Part shown: piece by piece, positions 45,940 through 47,615 of the stretch | How the letters are laid out: every line of letters begins with the position of its first letter | How positions within the stretch are numbered: the first letter of the stretch is position 1 | NCBI GenBank assembly: GCA_027943245.1 | Contig: JANDJZ010000286.1 | Coordinates: 1-47,615, forward strand | Length of the DNA stretch: 47,615 nucleotides | Reading direction: 5' to 3' | Origin: Acanthamoeba sp. SK_2022b | Lineage: Eukaryota; Discosea; Longamoebia; Acanthamoebidae | Translations under genes and position numbers: made by a program | Notes under the pieces: model-generated | The model's database searches: none | What the model was told of the DNA's origin: nothing | Seen by the model: the letters and a program-made list of their open reading frames with translations, nothing else

Positions 45940-46915
45940 TGTCGCTTGGTGATAGCCACTCACGCATCTCCGCCGTGTGCTCAAATCCCCCAACAGGGCC
46001 GACGAGGAAACGAGTAAGCTCATTCAAAGAGTCGCCAACGAATTCAATCAGCTCAAGTTCTACGTCTCCAAGGGATCCGACTACCCGTTCGTCCAGAAGA
46101 TGGAGAAGGTATGCCCTCTCTTTCCTCTACGGGCGCGCGCATATGTGCCCTTGAGGTGTTCATCCGTCCATACGTGTTGTGGTGAGTACAGAGGATCAGC
46201 TTCATCGAGAACAGTCTCCAGCGTGGTATGGAGCATCTCTACAAGGAGGGCCTGAACACCAAGAACGCCGACATCGTCGCCAACTGCCTCCGCACCTACG
46301 CCGCTATCGACAGGCACGCCATCTCATCACCCTCCCCCCCCACAACCACGTGGTGGCTCACCTCGCCAGACACTTGTTCGGCTCGTCTCGCGCAGGGTAA
46401 GCGAGGCAGAAATGCTCTATCGCGTGCACAGCGTCCGCCCGTTCTTGGAAAAGGTTGGTGGCCACTCCAACGCACTCCGCGCCCCGCTCCCTATATAGCT
46501 TTGCTGTCGGCGTCTTGATGTTCAACAACGTGCTATCTTGGTCTTGACAGACGATCACCGTCGCGCGGCTGGAGGCGGGCAAGAGAGGTTCGGCGGAAGG
46601 TCTGCAAGCGGTGTACAACGACGTCTTCAACTGGGTCGGCACCGAGTGCAAGTACGTCACGGCGCGCGTATCTGGAGTGTTATTGTAGACAAGCCCAGGG
46701 CGGTTCTCACCGCTCCGCGTTTGTTTTGGTATCCACACACAGGCAGTTGTTGGACATCACCCACACGGCCGTGCATGGCTTCGACTTCTTGTCCAATGCC
46801 ATCTGGGCCGAGGTACCACCTTCTTGCCCGCAGCCACCACGCCACATATGTGGCCTGGTGCCTGGCACTCCATTGTTGTTGGGTCGTTCACAGTCCCTAT
46901 CTGCCTTGACTCACC

Positions 46916-46978
<63 letters not shown>

Positions 46979-47593
46979 AGACGACGGAGCTCATCGAGAA
47001 GAACGTTCCTCGCATCTTCCTGCCCGGCATTCCGGACAACTTCTTCACGGTATTTAGACACATCGACCTATTCTTATACGGCCTCTCAACTGCGCCATCC
47101 ATGGGTTGTGACACCACCGTATGCTCGCTCGACCTGTGTTGTGTCGCGTGCACCATCAGAACTACAACGTCACGATGCAATTCGTGGAGCGGATGGAGCA
47201 GTACTGCCGCACGCGCGCCCAATTGGAGGCCTTCCGCGCCCACCCCGCCTTCAGGCAGTTCATCAAAAAGTGGAACCTCCCCGTCTACTTCCAGCTCAGG
47301 TTCCAGGAGATCGCCGTGCGCTTCGAGGCCAGCCTCACCTCGCCCCTGCAATCGTCCGCCGTTCTCGACTTTTCCCAAGGTTCGCCCCCTTATTCCAGTT
47401 TATTTACTTACCACTATTTAATATTTTACTTACCATAATTTAATATTTATTTTGTTTTTATTGAAATGTGCGTCGCTGCACAGAGTATCTGTTGAAGCCG
47501 ACCAGAGCGTTGTTGACTGCGCTGAACGAGTGCTGGGCGCCCGGGATCTACCTGCCGGCCCTCTTGCACCGCTTCTACAAACTGTCACTTCAG
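45158..47593 (+). CDS. COG2: COG complex subunit 2 (partial, 3' end outside window)
   Basis: Ten exons in the window: 45158-45601, 45752-45882, 45997-46108, 46192-46313, 46396-46453, 46551-46651, 46743-46812, 46981-47049, 47160-47379, 47484-47593, ending at a donor so the gene continues to the right. COG2 is part of lobe A of the conserved oligomeric Golgi complex, which tethers vesicles in retrograde Golgi traffic. Visible: FSKETFNRAGAAFSVDDFIADCR, LQNELILLINQDYTDFVSLS (the COG2 N-terminal domain), a long coiled coil, and FIKKWNLPVYFQLRFQEIA. The intron at 46314-46395 has a GC donor (ACAG|GCACGC); no GT donor keeps frame there. The intron at 46813-46980 is mostly a GT repeat. Confidence 0.93.
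45899..45940. repeat. (TC)n(CA)n microsatellite in COG2 intron
   Basis: About 22 bases of TC followed by about 20 of CA, beginning about 16 bases after the donor GTAACTC. Confidence 0.9.
46919..46976. repeat. (GT)n microsatellite running into a 3' splice site
   Basis: Perfect GT array that ends in the acceptor gtgtgtttag|ACG of COG2 exon 8. Confidence 0.93.
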
Positions 47594-47615
47594 GTACGCG
47601 TGACTCGTTTACCCC

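Noticed and set aside
1..47615. Bacterial-type signals (Shine-Dalgarno sites, operons, insertion sequences, attachment sites)
   Set aside because: All confident genes are spliced eukaryotic genes; no terminal inverted repeats with target duplications or transposase frames were found.

Overview
The window is nuclear DNA from an intron-dense protist, most like an amoebozoan of the Acanthamoeba type. This rests on GC-rich exons, short introns (mostly 40-100 nt) with GT/CA microsatellites inside them, packed genes on both strands, and typical gene content: PstS-like receptor kinases with a cyclase, a myotubularin-ROCO kinase, F-box/MORN and HspBP1 proteins. Nothing bacterial or organellar is seen, and no tRNA, rRNA or CRISPR array was found. 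All gene models were spliced by hand from donor/acceptor sites, phase and family conservation. Where a full exon list is given, the spliced length is a multiple of three, except in one gene that carries a visible frame break.

Layout. 0-4 kb: a small coiled-coil protein (+) and a single-pass membrane protein with a very long charged coiled coil (+). 4-5.8 kb: an SCI1-like nuclear RS/KD-rich protein (-). 6.3-7.4 kb: an HspBP1/Fes1 Hsp70 exchange factor (+). 7.6-14.4 kb: a 21-exon receptor with two PstS-like ectodomains, EGF-like module, membrane span, kinase, class III cyclase-like domain and second kinase (+). 14.4-15.9 kb: no complete gene, one kinase-like remnant. 15.9-26.8 kb: a 37-exon ROCO protein (PH/GRAM, dead myotubularin, LRR, Roc, COR, kinase, Ser/Pro tail; -). 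27.0-28.2 kb: a Rab8-like GTPase (-). 28.7-29.9 kb: an SLC25A33/36-type carrier (+).

30.2-37.6 kb: two intronless, head-to-head copies of a DUF7870/FkbM-like membrane-anchored methyltransferase-related gene. They flank an acyloxyacyl hydrolase (LPS deacylase, -) and an N-formylglutamate amidohydrolase (+). Two AT-rich gene-free islands sit at about 31.2-31.97 and 37.65-38.2 kb. 38.2-39.8 kb: a divergent SLC25-like protein (-). 40.0-42.7 kb: an F-box/MORN protein (+). 42.9-44.2 kb: a Ulp1/SENP protease (-). 44.3-45.0 kb: a membrane-anchored HIT protein (-). 45.2 kb to the end: COG2 of the COG tethering complex (+, runs off the window).

The genes do not form an operon. Shared themes are inferred: sensing and signalling (receptor kinase-cyclase, ROCO), membrane traffic (Rab8-like, COG2, myotubularin-like module), protein control (F-box, Ulp1, HspBP1), and enzymes suited to a bacterivore (acyloxyacyl hydrolase). 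The points most worth a second look are the receptor's architecture and its broken cyclase, the catalytically dead phosphatase fused to a GTPase-kinase, the inverted intronless gene pair, the recurrent GC-AG introns, and microsatellites that lie against splice sites.
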